A stretch of 64,000 nucleotides of DNA from Neobacillus cucumis. Its GTDB lineage: Bacteria > Bacillota > Bacilli > Bacillales_B > DSM-18226. The notes below the pieces were generated by a model, which saw nothing but the letters and a program-made list of their open reading frames with translations, made no database searches and was not told where the DNA came from. This document shows positions 43,561 through 53,152 of the stretch, piece by piece (positions within the stretch are counted from its first letter, which is position 1; every line of letters starts with the position of its first letter). Position numbers and translations under genes: made by a program. The DNA is taken from contig NZ_JAEHGC010000009.1 of NCBI RefSeq assembly GCF_016107705.1, positions 124,001-188,000 of the forward strand, given 5' to 3'.

Positions 43561-45150
43561 GTGAACCTAGAAACATTTCTTCATCATCTTCACTTTGATA
43601 CGGAAAAACTGGCTCCGCCTGATTGGGAAGTAGATTGGCAAGACGCACCACTTCCCTATAAATTATACCGCGGCTTGCCTGAGATTCCACTATCAGGAGA
43701 TGTTCCGTTAACTCTCAAGGAACGAGATGCTCAGGCCAATCCCGGACTAGAGGAGCTCGGGTCTTTCTTATGGTATATATACGGCCTTACTCAATATGCT
43801 CAATTCGCTCAATCCTCCTTCATAGAAGGGACTGAGGAAAAAGCTGCTGTAAGCTATGCCCAGTTATTCCGCAGATATGTTCCCTCGGGAGGAGCATTGT
43901 ACCCGAATGAATTATATGTGTATGTAAAGCTGGAGGGGGCACCACAGGGAATTTACCATTACGATGTGGCACATCACCGCCTCCTATTGCTGCGAGAAGG
44001 AAATTACGATTCCTACTTATCTAGAAGTCTTGGACATTGTGACGTTTCTGACTGTTTCTGTACTGTTTTTGTCTCGACGGTTTTTTGGAAAAACTTCTAC
44101 AAATATAATAATTTTTCCTATAGACTCCAAGGATTAGATGCCGGTGTGGTAATTGGGCAATCGTTAGAAGTGGCCAATCGGATGGGATTCTCTTCACGGG
44201 TATGCTACCAATTTCTTGATCGGTCTATCAATCATTTACTTGGACTATCCGAACAGGACGAAAGTGTATATGCAGTGCTCCCATTATCTATTTATCCATC
44301 TATCTATTGTGTTGATCACGATAAAGAAGAAGCAAATGTTTCTGCCGTTGATTTATCCCAGGAAGTGCCATTTCTGAAGCATGAAACCTATAACCGTTCA
44401 AAGAGAATCATTGATTACCCGGTGCTGAAAGAGATGAATGAAGCATCGATGCTTGAAACGACACAGTCATTTGTGAAGATCCTAAATGAGAATCGTGGCA
44501 GCATTCCCTTAGGTGCGGAGTTAATCATGCTGCCATTTACCGAATCCCCTTCATACGATCTTGCATCCGTTTGCAGGGAGAGGCGTTCTCCCGATATTGA
44601 TTTTATAATAGGGAAAGTTAGTCAAACACAACTATCCACTTTGTTAAAAGAGACTTTTCCATTATCTTATCAGAATGACCTAGATGACACCCATGTGGGG
44701 CTTGCGACTCGTTTTTCTTTGTACGGCAGTTTTTATAATGTAGAAGGAGTTCCAAATGGTACTTACTCCTATGACAACAACACTCATGGACTTTGCAGAA
44801 TCACGCAGGGAGATTTTCGGGAGTATGTACAAAATGGATTAACAATGCCCAATTTAAATCTGTTTCAAGTGCCGCTCTGCCTGCATGTCGTCGGAGACAA
44901 AAATCACCTCAAGGAGAAAATGGGGTTTAGAGGATATCGGATTCAACAGATGGAAGCAGGCATTCTCTTGCAACGCCTGCTCTTGGTTTCGTGTGCTTTA
45001 GGAATGGGGGGCCATCCTCTACTAGGATTTGATGTGAACCAATGTGATGAACTTTACAGAATCCATTCGAAAGGAAAAACCAGCTTAATCCAAATCCCTG
45101 TGGGTCCTTACCGTCCCCGTGCCTGGTTAAAAGGGAGTTTGCTTAGCTAG
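43561..45150 (+). CDS. SagB-type dehydrogenase, two nitroreductase domains
   Basis: 529-residue FMN-dependent azoline dehydrogenase, which oxidises thiazolines to thiazoles. Two nitroreductase-like domains lie in tandem: the first with FRRYVPSGGALYPNELYVYVK (about 101-121) and RLQGLDAGVVIGQSLEVANRMG, the second with FRGYRIQQMEAGILLQRLLLVSCALGMGG (about 460-488). The SGGAxYPxE motif is the FMN/substrate-binding block of SagB. GTG start preceded by ACAGGAGGTG. Confidence 0.9.
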   Translation: MNLETFLHHLHFDTEKLAPPDWEVDWQDAPLPYKLYRGLPEIPLSGDVPLTLKERDAQANPGLEELGSFLWYIYGLTQYAQFAQSSFIEGTEEKAAVSYAQLFRRYVPSGGALYPNELYVYVKLEGAPQGIYHYDVAHHRLLLLREGNYDSYLSRSLGHCDVSDCFCTVFVSTVFWKNFYKYNNFSYRLQGLDAGVVIGQSLEVANRMGFSSRVCYQFLDRSINHLLGLSEQDESVYAVLPLSIYPSIYCVDHDKEEANVSAVDLSQEVPFLKHETYNRSKRIIDYPVLKEMNEASMLETTQSFVKILNENRGSIPLGAELIMLPFTESPSYDLASVCRERRSPDIDFIIGKVSQTQLSTLLKETFPLSYQNDLDDTHVGLATRFSLYGSFYNVEGVPNGTYSYDNNTHGLCRITQGDFREYVQNGLTMPNLNLFQVPLCLHVVGDKNHLKEKMGFRGYRIQQMEAGILLQRLLLVSCALGMGGHPLLGFDVNQCDELYRIHSKGKTSLIQIPVGPYRPRAWLKGSLLS

Positions 45151-45438
45151 GTGCGACATGGGTAGCGTAAAAAATAACATAAGTTAGGGGCCTTTATAGG
45201 CTCTTTTTGTTGGAGATATTTAATATCCGTGCTGTGCAGATACGAGAATATGAAGAAGGAACAAAAGGTTGGTATAAACCCCAAAATCATGACATACATT
45301 CTAGAAAAATGTAAAATTGGAAGTTGTTTACTACAAGCTTATTAGTTTAGAATAATGATAGGCAATGAGAAGTAAAAAAACTCACCGTTTATTGCTTATG
45401 ATTATTTGCAAATTATGAGAGAAAAGGAGTACAGAAAA

Positions 45439-46110
45439 TTGAATTTAAGCATCTCAGAAATCAAAAGACAGGCAAAATTATCTTTAAAAGGGAAATGGGG
45501 ATTAGGTGTTTTATTAACGTTCATTCTATTCCTTCTCAACTTTTTATTACCTACATTAATTGAAATGATGATGAGCGGCGGACCTGCTGAATGGATTAAG
45601 CGAGAGGATACATCGCCAGGAGGAAGTTTTGTAAGTACCCTCATATCGATTGCGCTCATTCCTTTTACGGTTGGTGTATATTGGTTTTATTTGTCAGTAG
45701 TAAGACAAAACAATCCGGAAATTTCTTATGCTTTTTCGATCTATAAGGATGGAAAAACATCCTTTAAAATGATTGGCGTATCTATTTTACAAGGGCTATT
45801 TGTTTTTTTGTGGTCCTTATTACTGTTTATTCCCGGTATCATTAAAAGTATTGCTTACTCTCAAACCTATTACCTATTGCGGGACCACCCAGAATATTCC
45901 GTGCTTGAGGCAATAACAGAGAGCAGAAGAAGAATGAACGGGTATAAGTGGAAATATTTCTTGTTGGGGCTAAGTTTTATTGGCTGGGGTATTCTTTGTT
46001 TGTTCACATTGGGAATTGGGTTCTTGTGGTTGGTTCCTTATGTCTCGACAGCAATGGCTGCGTTTTATAATGAAATAATTGATATTCAGGACAAAGAATT
46101 AGAATATTAA
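45439..46110 (+). CDS. DUF975 family membrane protein
   Basis: 223 residues with five to six hydrophobic segments, DUF975 family: ISEIKRQAKLSLKGKWGLGVLL at the start, SVVRQNNPEISYAFSIYK loop, and RRRMNGYKWKYFLLGLSFIGW. TTG at 45439 chosen because AAAAGGAG lies 9 bases upstream. Adjacent to the TOMM genes, so a role in self-protection or export is conceivable but not shown; no ABC transporter is present in the cluster. Confidence 0.7.
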   Translation: MNLSISEIKRQAKLSLKGKWGLGVLLTFILFLLNFLLPTLIEMMMSGGPAEWIKREDTSPGGSFVSTLISIALIPFTVGVYWFYLSVVRQNNPEISYAFSIYKDGKTSFKMIGVSILQGLFVFLWSLLLFIPGIIKSIAYSQTYYLLRDHPEYSVLEAITESRRRMNGYKWKYFLLGLSFIGWGILCLFTLGIGFLWLVPYVSTAMAAFYNEIIDIQDKELEY

Positions 46111-46276
46111 GCATCCATCATACCCTAACATCTAAGAGTGGCTGAAAAGTCATTCTTTTTTTCATATAAAAATATCGATGGAATCAGGAAGTTTGAGGTT
46201 TTCTATTTTAGAATTCCTTTCATTCTCTAAGATTGTTAGAATAGAAAAAAGACCTTAATTGGAAAGGGAATAAACC

Positions 46277-46484
46277 ATGTCATTAGAGATTGTTCGCCAT
46301 GATATAACGAAGATGAAGGTTGACGCGATTGTGAATGCTGCCAATACAGCGCTGAAAATGGGCGGAGGTGTATGTGGCGCTTTATTTCGTGCGGCAGGTG
46401 AGAGGGAGTTACAAGAGGCTTGTAACAAAATCGGGGAGTGCAAGGTAGGAGAAGCCGTAATTACAGATTTTCCGAACGAGAAAG
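46277..46484 (+). pseudogene. 5' part of a macro-domain gene
   Basis: Residues 1-69 of a macro (ADP-ribose binding) domain: [27 protein letters not shown] is the signature AN-A block. The gene ends within the left end of the IS element; normal macro proteins have about 180 residues, and no C-terminal part is found across the element. ATG with GGAAAGGGAATAAACC upstream. Confidence 0.75.
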
Positions 46485-46736
46485 CCCATGCAGGGCGTTA
46501 GCCCGTCTTTAGACATGGGATGATAGGGAGGTCAAATGCGGAGTACTACTTTAACCGAAAGGTTTGTGGTACTTCAAGCATTTGAAAGTATCACTGTCTT
46601 TTTATTGAAAAAGGGGAACATGTGTGCTACAATAGACTTATAAGTTGTTTTAAAAATTAAAGATATGGTGTTCTAGTAGGCATTAAGCAATACGTTGAAA
46701 ATCAGAAAAAGCGGAACTAGAAAGGAGCTGAAACCT

Positions 46737-48221
46737 ATGGCAAGAAAATGTACACCAACCTATACAATCGAATTTTCGTTAAACATCCTAGCCTGGCAAA
46801 AACATAGAATAGAGAAGAAATTCAAGATTGTCCGCACAGTCTACAATTCTTGTCTAGGCGAAGCTCTCAAACGTCATAAATCTGTGAAATCTACTAAGGA
46901 ATATCATACGTTGCTGAAAGAGCCGAAGTCCAAAGAACGCAATCATCGACTTTCCGAGATCCGTTTAGCTAACGGCTTTTCTGAATATGGTCTCCACGAT
47001 TTTGTGAAACTAGTTCAACATAAATTTAAGGGAAATATCGGAAGCTTAGAAGCACAAAAACTGGCGACAAGAGCGTTCCAAACAGTATAGAAACTACATT
47101 TTGGCAAGGCTCGAAAAGTACACTTCAAAAAGTTTGATGATGATATTTCTGTTGAAAACAAATCAAACCAAACTGGATTGCGATACGAAGACGGCAATAT
47201 TATTTGGGGAGATAGGCCAACAAAGAAACATCCAAACCCTAAAAATTGGTTGTGTTTGCCAATTGCACCGAAAGCCAATGATGAATACGCACACCTAGCC
47301 TTAATGGATAAGACAAAGTATGTGCGTATGTTGAAACGTGAACTACGTGGAAAAGCTCGCTATTTTGTGCAACTTATTCAAGAAGGTTATCCACCAAAAA
47401 AACGGAATAGAAAAGTCGCGAATGATGAAACCAAACGTGTAGGAATCGATATTGGTTCATCTACAATTGCTGTTTGTAGTGAAAATACCGTTGAACTTCG
47501 TGAGCTTGCGCCAGAATGCAATGCTGATTTTCCTAAATTAAGACGTATTCAGCGTGCCATGGATCGGTCTAAACGGTCAACGAATACCCACAACTTCAAT
47601 AAAGATGGCACTTTTAAGAAAGGTCGCTTGGAATGGAACTACTCCAATACATACAAAAAGCTTCGAAAGATAAGGAAGGAATTGTATCGGAAAATAGCTG
47701 TCCATCGGAAAATATCACATGAAAAGTTAGCGAACGATATTCTTGCACTAGGTTCTGATATACGAGTAGAAACCATGAGGTTTCAGTCGCTTCAAAAGCG
47801 GACAAAGAAAACAACTCGCAATAGGAAGAATGGCAAGATTAACTCCAAGAAACGGTTTGGCAAATCAATTGCAAACCATGCCCCTGCAATGCTTCTAACA
47901 ATTATCGACCGTAAACTTAGTTATCAAGGACAATCACTTAAGAAAATTGATACCTACGCTACAAAAGCAAGCCAATTCAACCATAAAACTGGAAAATACA
48001 CCAAGAAACAGATCACGGAACGTTGGAATGATTTTGAAAAACTTCTTATCCAACGTGATTTATATAGTGCTTTTTTGATTGGAAATACGAATGAAACTCT
48101 TAACTCCGTTGATGTTGATTTATGTAATGCAAAATGGTATAACTTCGTTCAATTGCATAATCGTGAGATTGCACGATTAAAACAATCACCAAGCAAAACA
48201 TTGCGTTGGTTTGTCGCATAA
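46737..48221 (+). pseudogene. tnpB: tnpB with in-frame TAG
   Basis: 495 codons of RNA-guided nuclease TnpB, the ancestor of Cas12. RuvC-like blocks: GIDIGSSTIAV (Asp), RVETMRF (Glu), and QRDLYSAFLIG (Asp). The usual Cys4 zinc finger before the last motif is replaced by ATKASQFNHKTGKYTKKQ, as in a known TnpB subgroup. TAG at 47088-47090 interrupts the frame, which continues in phase (AFQTV-stop-KLHFGKARKVHFKK; a Glu is expected). ATG at 46737 with AAAGGAGCTG. Confidence 0.85.
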
Positions 48222-48472
48222 ACACAAACCTGATTGGTCGTGATAACGCCCATGAGAAGTCGGAACGAAAAACACACAAGGAGTCCGAAGGGGCTTGCTT
48301 GGCGAAGTGTCTTGCTATACGCAATACGTCCGTTAATGTTCTAGGAGAACGTACACCAGTACTTCGATAGAAACTCTTTCCGCAAGGAAAGATAAGGGTA
48401 TCGTTGAGAAGTGTACTAGGCAGTTAGCCACTATATCTTAGAACCCCACTGCTTTAGCTGTGGGAGTTGTCA
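48222..48472 (+). ncRNA. candidate omega RNA at the element right end
   Basis: The region from the tnpB stop to the right end is non-coding with strong hairpins, as omega RNAs of IS605 elements are. If expressed, the guide would be the flank after 48472 (GGACTGTATTATTTGATCAT), which lies in the vWA gene. Confidence 0.45.
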
Positions 48473-48987
48473 GGACTGTATTATTTGATCATGATATTGA
48501 ACTATTACATGACAGAATTCATGTGAAAGGCATTTCTCCGATTACGGATAAAGATTACAAAGTGGGGGGTACGACCGCACTATTAGATGCCATCGGTTTT
48601 ACGATTCAAAAAATCGTCAAGGTACAGAGGAAAACAATGGAAGAGGAACGGGCTGAAAAGGTACTGTTTGTGATTACCACAGATGGCATGGAAAATGCCA
48701 GCAGGGAATTCTCTAGGGAGAAAATCAAAAAAATGGTGAAGCATCAAAAAGAGAAATATGGCTGGGAATTCCTCTTCCTCGGAGCCAATATTGATGCCAT
48801 CTCGACTGCTGCTCAATTTGGAATTCATGAAGACTTTGCAGTTGATTATCATGCTGATGAGATTGGAACGGAAGTAAATTTTGAAGCAGTGAATGAAGCT
48901 GTGAGCAACCTTCGAAGTGGCAAAAAGCTTGATCGAAGCTGGAAAAAAGGAATTGAAAGGGACTTTTACGGGCGTACAAAAAGATAA
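48473..48987 (+). pseudogene. 3' part of a vWA-domain gene
   Basis: About 170 residues from a von Willebrand A domain protein: RTVLFDHDIELLHDRI, KVGGTTALLDAIG (MIDAS threonine region) and VLFVITTDGMENAS (Asp). The first third including the DxSxS motif is missing, replaced by the IS right end. The terminus SGKKLDRSWKKGIERDFYGRTKR looks intact. Confidence 0.8.
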
Positions 48988-49171
48988 TTGGAAAGGAAGA
49001 CCCTTTTGACTTTTTCTAAATATCATTTGTAAATATCCTAACGAGGTCCTATTTCTAATACAATAAATCGACCTGTCCAAAATAGTTCGGCATGTCTAAA
49101 CTATTGCCCTCCACAAACTTGTACTACACAGCATAGGTTATGTTGTGTAATAAATTTAAGGAGGGTTTAGA

Positions 49172-50518
49172 TTGTTTGATTTTAGTTCTATAGAACTTAG
49201 TCACTTTTTGTTGGCCACAGCCATCCTGTTAGCAATGGCCCATTTACTTGGTTTTATTGCTGAGCGATTAATGATTCCCCGCGTGATAGGTGAAGTGGCG
49301 GCGGGAATTATCTTGGGTCCTACATTACTTGGCTACTTTTATCCCCATGCTTTTTCTTGGCTGTTTGCCGGGTTTCCACAGGAAGATCGCATGTTTGGGC
49401 TTATGTACCAAATTGGTCTGACACTACTTATGTTCTGTTCGGGGTTAAAATTCCACACTAAATTTAAAAAAGGTGATGGGAAAATTACATCTGTTATTAT
49501 TCTTGCATCGACCATTCTACCATTTGCACTTGGTTGGTTAGCATCTTATTTAATTGATTTTGGTCAGTTTTTAGGTCCAGCCAATAGTGTGTTTGCCATC
49601 AAGATTGTCGTGGCCATTTCGATTGCTGTAACATCCATACCTGTTATCTCCAAAATTTTCAATGACCTGGGTATCATGCACTCAAGATTTGCGAAGCTTG
49701 TGATCGCCATTGCGGGTGTTCATGATACATTGCTTTGGGTGGCGCTAGGAATAGCTACCGCGGTTGCGGGCCATGGGGGACCTGTTACGGCTGGAGCTGT
49801 TTTAAAAAGTGTAGGGATAACTGTAGGGTTTATTCTTGTTACTATATTTGTTCTCCGCTTTTTGTTTAAAAACTTAACGATTCGAAACGGGAATTTTTTA
49901 TTTAGAGCCTCTCATGTAGGATATTTTTTATTTATCATGTTTGTTGTCTCTTCTGTTGCAGGGTATTTGAATATCGATACGATTTTCGGTGCTCTTTTAG
50001 CTGGAATCGGCGCAAAGATGGCTTTACCACCCACATTGTTCAAACGATTAGAGCAGTCAGTTCTTCACATTTCATTTTCATGGTTTATCCCCGTTTACTT
50101 TGCTGTGGTAGGACTTAAATTAGATTTAGCGAAGCATTTTGATCCAGTATTCTTTATTCAATATTTGTTATTTGCAACGCTTGCACAATCTATTATTGTT
50201 TACCTTGCCTGTAAGCTGATTCGTCAGGACCGAATTACAAGTATGAACTTTGCAATGGCCATGAATGCACGCGGAGGTCCAGGAATTGTTCTTTCGACTG
50301 TTGCCTTTTCAGCAGGGATTATCAACCAAGATTTCTTTGCCATTCTCGTAATGCTAGCGCTCATCACCTCATGGCTTGCAGGATCTTGGCTACGCTTCGT
50401 CCTAAATAAAGGGTGGAGGTTAATGCCAGGGGATGAGGATATCGTTCCTGAAAAAATTAATAACGATAGTGACATTATTCATCTGCAACAACAAATTAAA
50501 CGCGAAAAATTGGAGTAA
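49172..50518 (+). CDS. CPA2 cation:proton antiporter
   Basis: 448 residues with about 12 hydrophobic segments. MARKER blocks for the CPA2 family: RVIGEVAAGIILGPTLLG (about 36-53) and the second half LKLDLAKHFDP and MNARGGPGIVLSTVAF. No TrkA-N domain follows. TTG start with AAGGAGG at proper distance. Predicted Na+(K+)/H+ exchange; substrate ion not deducible. Confidence 0.88.
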   Translation: MFDFSSIELSHFLLATAILLAMAHLLGFIAERLMIPRVIGEVAAGIILGPTLLGYFYPHAFSWLFAGFPQEDRMFGLMYQIGLTLLMFCSGLKFHTKFKKGDGKITSVIILASTILPFALGWLASYLIDFGQFLGPANSVFAIKIVVAISIAVTSIPVISKIFNDLGIMHSRFAKLVIAIAGVHDTLLWVALGIATAVAGHGGPVTAGAVLKSVGITVGFILVTIFVLRFLFKNLTIRNGNFLFRASHVGYFLFIMFVVSSVAGYLNIDTIFGALLAGIGAKMALPPTLFKRLEQSVLHISFSWFIPVYFAVVGLKLDLAKHFDPVFFIQYLLFATLAQSIIVYLACKLIRQDRITSMNFAMAMNARGGPGIVLSTVAFSAGIINQDFFAILVMLALITSWLAGSWLRFVLNKGWRLMPGDEDIVPEKINNDSDIIHLQQQIKREKLE

Positions 50519-50539
50519 TCATGGTCTGTAAAAAAATAC

Positions 50540-50587
50540 AAAAGAAGATAGAAAAATCTATGAGGGAGGGGTTCTATCTTCTTTTCT
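50540..50587 (+). terminator. Rho-independent terminator
   Basis: AAGAAGATAGAA and TTCTATCTTCTT form a 12-bp stem followed by TTCT; 25 bp after the antiporter stop. Confidence 0.75.
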
Positions 50588-50659
50588 ATAACCGATTTTG
50601 GTTTCTTATTTTTCGATGTTAGAATGATAGGTATAGAAAATAGAAATGGTGACTACATA

Positions 50660-51397
50660 ATGAATGAAGGTAAGAAATTACAAGAGAAAGATTTATATAA
50701 ACCCATTCAAAGATATTTTTCCCGAGAAGGTTATGATGTCTACGGTGAAGTTAAAGACTGTGATATGGTTGCCGTAAAAGGGGAAGAGCTTGCGATTATT
50801 GAATTAAAACTCTCGTTAAGTGTTGATTTACTCATCCAGGCAGCAAAACGCCAGCGCATAACGGATCAGGTTTATGTAGCAATCCCCAAACCCAAATATC
50901 GATTAAACTCAAGGCGTTGGGCAGATAAATGTCATTTTATCCGCAGACTGGAGTTGGGTCTGATTGTGGTCTCTCCTTCAGGAAAAGGCTTAAAAGCAGA
51001 CCTGATTTTTCACCCATCACCCTTTCATTCAAAAAAGAGCCGGGGTAAGAGCAAAGGGAAGTGGGCGGCAATTTTGAAAGAAATAGGCGGCCGAAGTGCT
51101 GACTTTAATATCGGCGGAAGTAATCGGACCAAAATTATGACCGCCTATAAAGAAAATTGTATTCAAATTGCCTGTTACCTGCGTGAGTCCGGTCCCTTAT
51201 CTCCAAAGGCACTCCTTCAAATGGGGTCTGGAGATAAAACATCCTCCATTTTAACAAAAAACTATTATGGCTGGTTTGATCGTATAAAAAGGGGCACCTA
51301 TTGCCTTAGTGATCAGGGAGCAAAGGAAATATTGGAGTACCCTGAATTACTAGATTACTATTTAAAAAACATGATGAAGGACGTTGAGAGTACCTGA
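50660..51397 (+). CDS. DUF2161 family, PD-(D/E)XK nuclease-like protein
   Basis: 245 residues from the ATG at 50660 (GGTGAC upstream; an in-frame ATG at 50624 is less likely). The DUF2161 fold has the PD-(D/E)XK pattern: KDCDMVAV (Asp) and ELAIIELKLSLS (Glu-x-Lys) at about residues 33-54. The end is a winged-helix-like ACYLRESGPLSPKALLQMGSG. A damaged fragment of a paralogue is at 21670-21765. Confidence 0.78.
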   Translation: MNEGKKLQEKDLYKPIQRYFSREGYDVYGEVKDCDMVAVKGEELAIIELKLSLSVDLLIQAAKRQRITDQVYVAIPKPKYRLNSRRWADKCHFIRRLELGLIVVSPSGKGLKADLIFHPSPFHSKKSRGKSKGKWAAILKEIGGRSADFNIGGSNRTKIMTAYKENCIQIACYLRESGPLSPKALLQMGSGDKTSSILTKNYYGWFDRIKRGTYCLSDQGAKEILEYPELLDYYLKNMMKDVEST

Positions 51398-51430
51398 ATT
51401 AACAACCGCAGATACCCATTATACGAACGG

Positions 51431-51466
51431 AAAAAGTCTTGGCTTTAAACTAGCCAAGACTTTTTT
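51431..51466 (+). terminator. Rho-independent terminator
   Basis: AAAGTCTTGGCT/AGCCAAGACTTT with a 7-nt loop and T-run. Confidence 0.85.
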
Positions 51467-51649
51467 CAATAGTATGACTTTCCATGTTGTGTCATTATTA
51501 TTTCTTATAAAGTCGATAATATTCCATCATCCAAAGATTATTTGGAAAAATTTGTATTAATGAAGAACTTCTCAAATAAATCTATTAATTTCCAATGAAA
51601 GTATAATATCTCTTTTTAATGAAAAACCTATCTTACGGAGGTGTATTTG

Positions 51650-53152
51650 ATGGTCTCTTATGAAGATAATGTAACGGATGTTGAAGAATTATTTGCGAAT
51701 TGTGATGATTTCGTTTCTCGAAGAATTAAAATAGCAGGTAAAAAAGCGAGCCTATTTTACTTAAAAGATATGATCAATGATCAAAAACTTAATAAAATTG
51801 AACAGAGGATTTCCATTTTTTTAAGGAATCAAAAAGAAGAAAATACTGCTGAACCATTAATGCCTTATATGAATCAACTCTTCCCATTCACCAATATTAA
51901 GGAATCAACTGGACTTCAAGTTGCTGCGAACGAAGTTTTAGTTGGGAATATGGTCTTAATGGTTGAGGAGGAAAACCAATTTTTCACCTTTCAAACGGCA
52001 GACTCAGTTGGAAGGGAAGTTTCAGAGCCCACTACTGAACCTGCAGTTATCGGACCGAAGGAAGGATTTGTTGAAGATATCCAAACAAATCTAATGTTAG
52101 TACGAAAACGTTTGCTTACCACCAATCTAAAAGTAGAGAATCTTACACTTGGAAAGCAAACACAAACAAAATTAAGCATTGTCTATATAGATGGGATTGC
52201 TAGCGAAGACATTGTAAACGAGGTAAAGGAACGTCTATCCCGAATAAAAATAGATGGAATCCTTGAAAGTCAATATATCGAATCCATGATTAAAGACTCG
52301 CCAAAATCTCCATTTCCTACAATATATAGTACTGAGCGCCCAGATCGAGTATGTGGGGGATTGTTAGATGGAAAGGTAGCCATTTTTATTGACGGAACAT
52401 CATTTGTCCTAACAGTACCCGTCGTGTTTGTTGAATTCCTCCATGCAGGAGACGATTATTACGATAGTTCATTAGTTGCCACGATCGTAAGATGGGTGCG
52501 TTTCCTAGGTCTTTTTGTTACGTTAATTCTACCCGCATTTTATGTTGGCTTGACTACCTTTCATCAAGATTTGCTGCAAACGCCTTTCTTAATTCGAATT
52601 GCTGCCTCTCGTGAATCCTTACCATATCCTGCATTGGTTGAAGCAATCTTTTTGTATATTACCTACGAACTGATTCGGGAGGCAGGAATGAGGATGCCTA
52701 AAACTCTTGGTGGTGGTGTTGTTACCATTCTGGGCTTAGTTTTAGTAGGACAGGCAGGTGTTCAAGCAGGAATCGTCGGACCCGTATTAGCGATTGTTAT
52801 GATTGTAACTTCCTTAACTTCGTTTATTCTCCCGAATTACCGGTTTCATCAAGTGATTCGATTCGCAGGGTTCCCGATCTTACTTTTGGCAGGCTTGTTT
52901 GGATTTATGGGTATTATCGTGGCTTTGATGTTTGGCTTAACCCATTTGGTTAGTTTACGATCCTTTGGGGTACCATACTTTTCTCCTGTATCACCTTCAA
53001 GAAAGGAAGGATGGAAAGATGTGTTTATCAGGGCTCCATGGTGGGCAATGGATACACGCCCACCAGGACTAGACATAGAAAATATAGCCCGTGCTGGGGC
53101 TGAAAACTATTCAAAGCTTCCAAACAAGGAAAAGGGGACAAAAGATGACTAA
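51650..53152 (+). CDS. spore germination receptor A subunit (GerA family)
   Basis: 500 residues, germinant receptor A subunit in the spore inner membrane. The soluble N-terminal domain (to about 270) has IGPKEGFVEDIQTNLMLVRKRL and FPTIYSTERPDRVCGGLLDGKVAIFIDGTSFVL; about five membrane segments follow, and the typical cytosolic end HLVSLRSFGVPYFSPVSPSRKEGWKDVFIRAPWW is intact. ATG at 51650 fixed by GGAGGTG. First gene of the operon 51650-55726. Confidence 0.93.
   Translation: MVSYEDNVTDVEELFANCDDFVSRRIKIAGKKASLFYLKDMINDQKLNKIEQRISIFLRNQKEENTAEPLMPYMNQLFPFTNIKESTGLQVAANEVLVGNMVLMVEEENQFFTFQTADSVGREVSEPTTEPAVIGPKEGFVEDIQTNLMLVRKRLLTTNLKVENLTLGKQTQTKLSIVYIDGIASEDIVNEVKERLSRIKIDGILESQYIESMIKDSPKSPFPTIYSTERPDRVCGGLLDGKVAIFIDGTSFVLTVPVVFVEFLHAGDDYYDSSLVATIVRWVRFLGLFVTLILPAFYVGLTTFHQDLLQTPFLIRIAASRESLPYPALVEAIFLYITYELIREAGMRMPKTLGGGVVTILGLVLVGQAGVQAGIVGPVLAIVMIVTSLTSFILPNYRFHQVIRFAGFPILLLAGLFGFMGIIVALMFGLTHLVSLRSFGVPYFSPVSPSRKEGWKDVFIRAPWWAMDTRPPGLDIENIARAGAENYSKLPNKEKGTKDD

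Larger units (their letters stand above)
46481..48472 (+). mobile_element. IS605/IS1341-like TnpB element
   Basis: Left end has hairpin CCCATG/CATGGG (46485-46490, 46514-46519) with inner GGGC/GCCC, the right end the hairpin CCCAC-TGCTTTAGCT-GTGGG (48445-48464), followed by AGTTGTCA. These are standard IS200/IS605-type subterminal hairpins. It carries only tnpB and no tnpA, so it needs a transposase in trans. Confidence 0.8.

Noticed and set aside
20552..47090. Three in-frame TAG codons (symporter/RND junction, DUF3231, tnpB) as a sign of amber recoding
   Set aside because: Each is better explained by separate events: a normal stop, a nonsense mutation and IS decay. Amber suppression would need a dedicated tRNA, which is not in the window, and several intact genes here end in TAG (for example 19001-20554 and 56385-56492).
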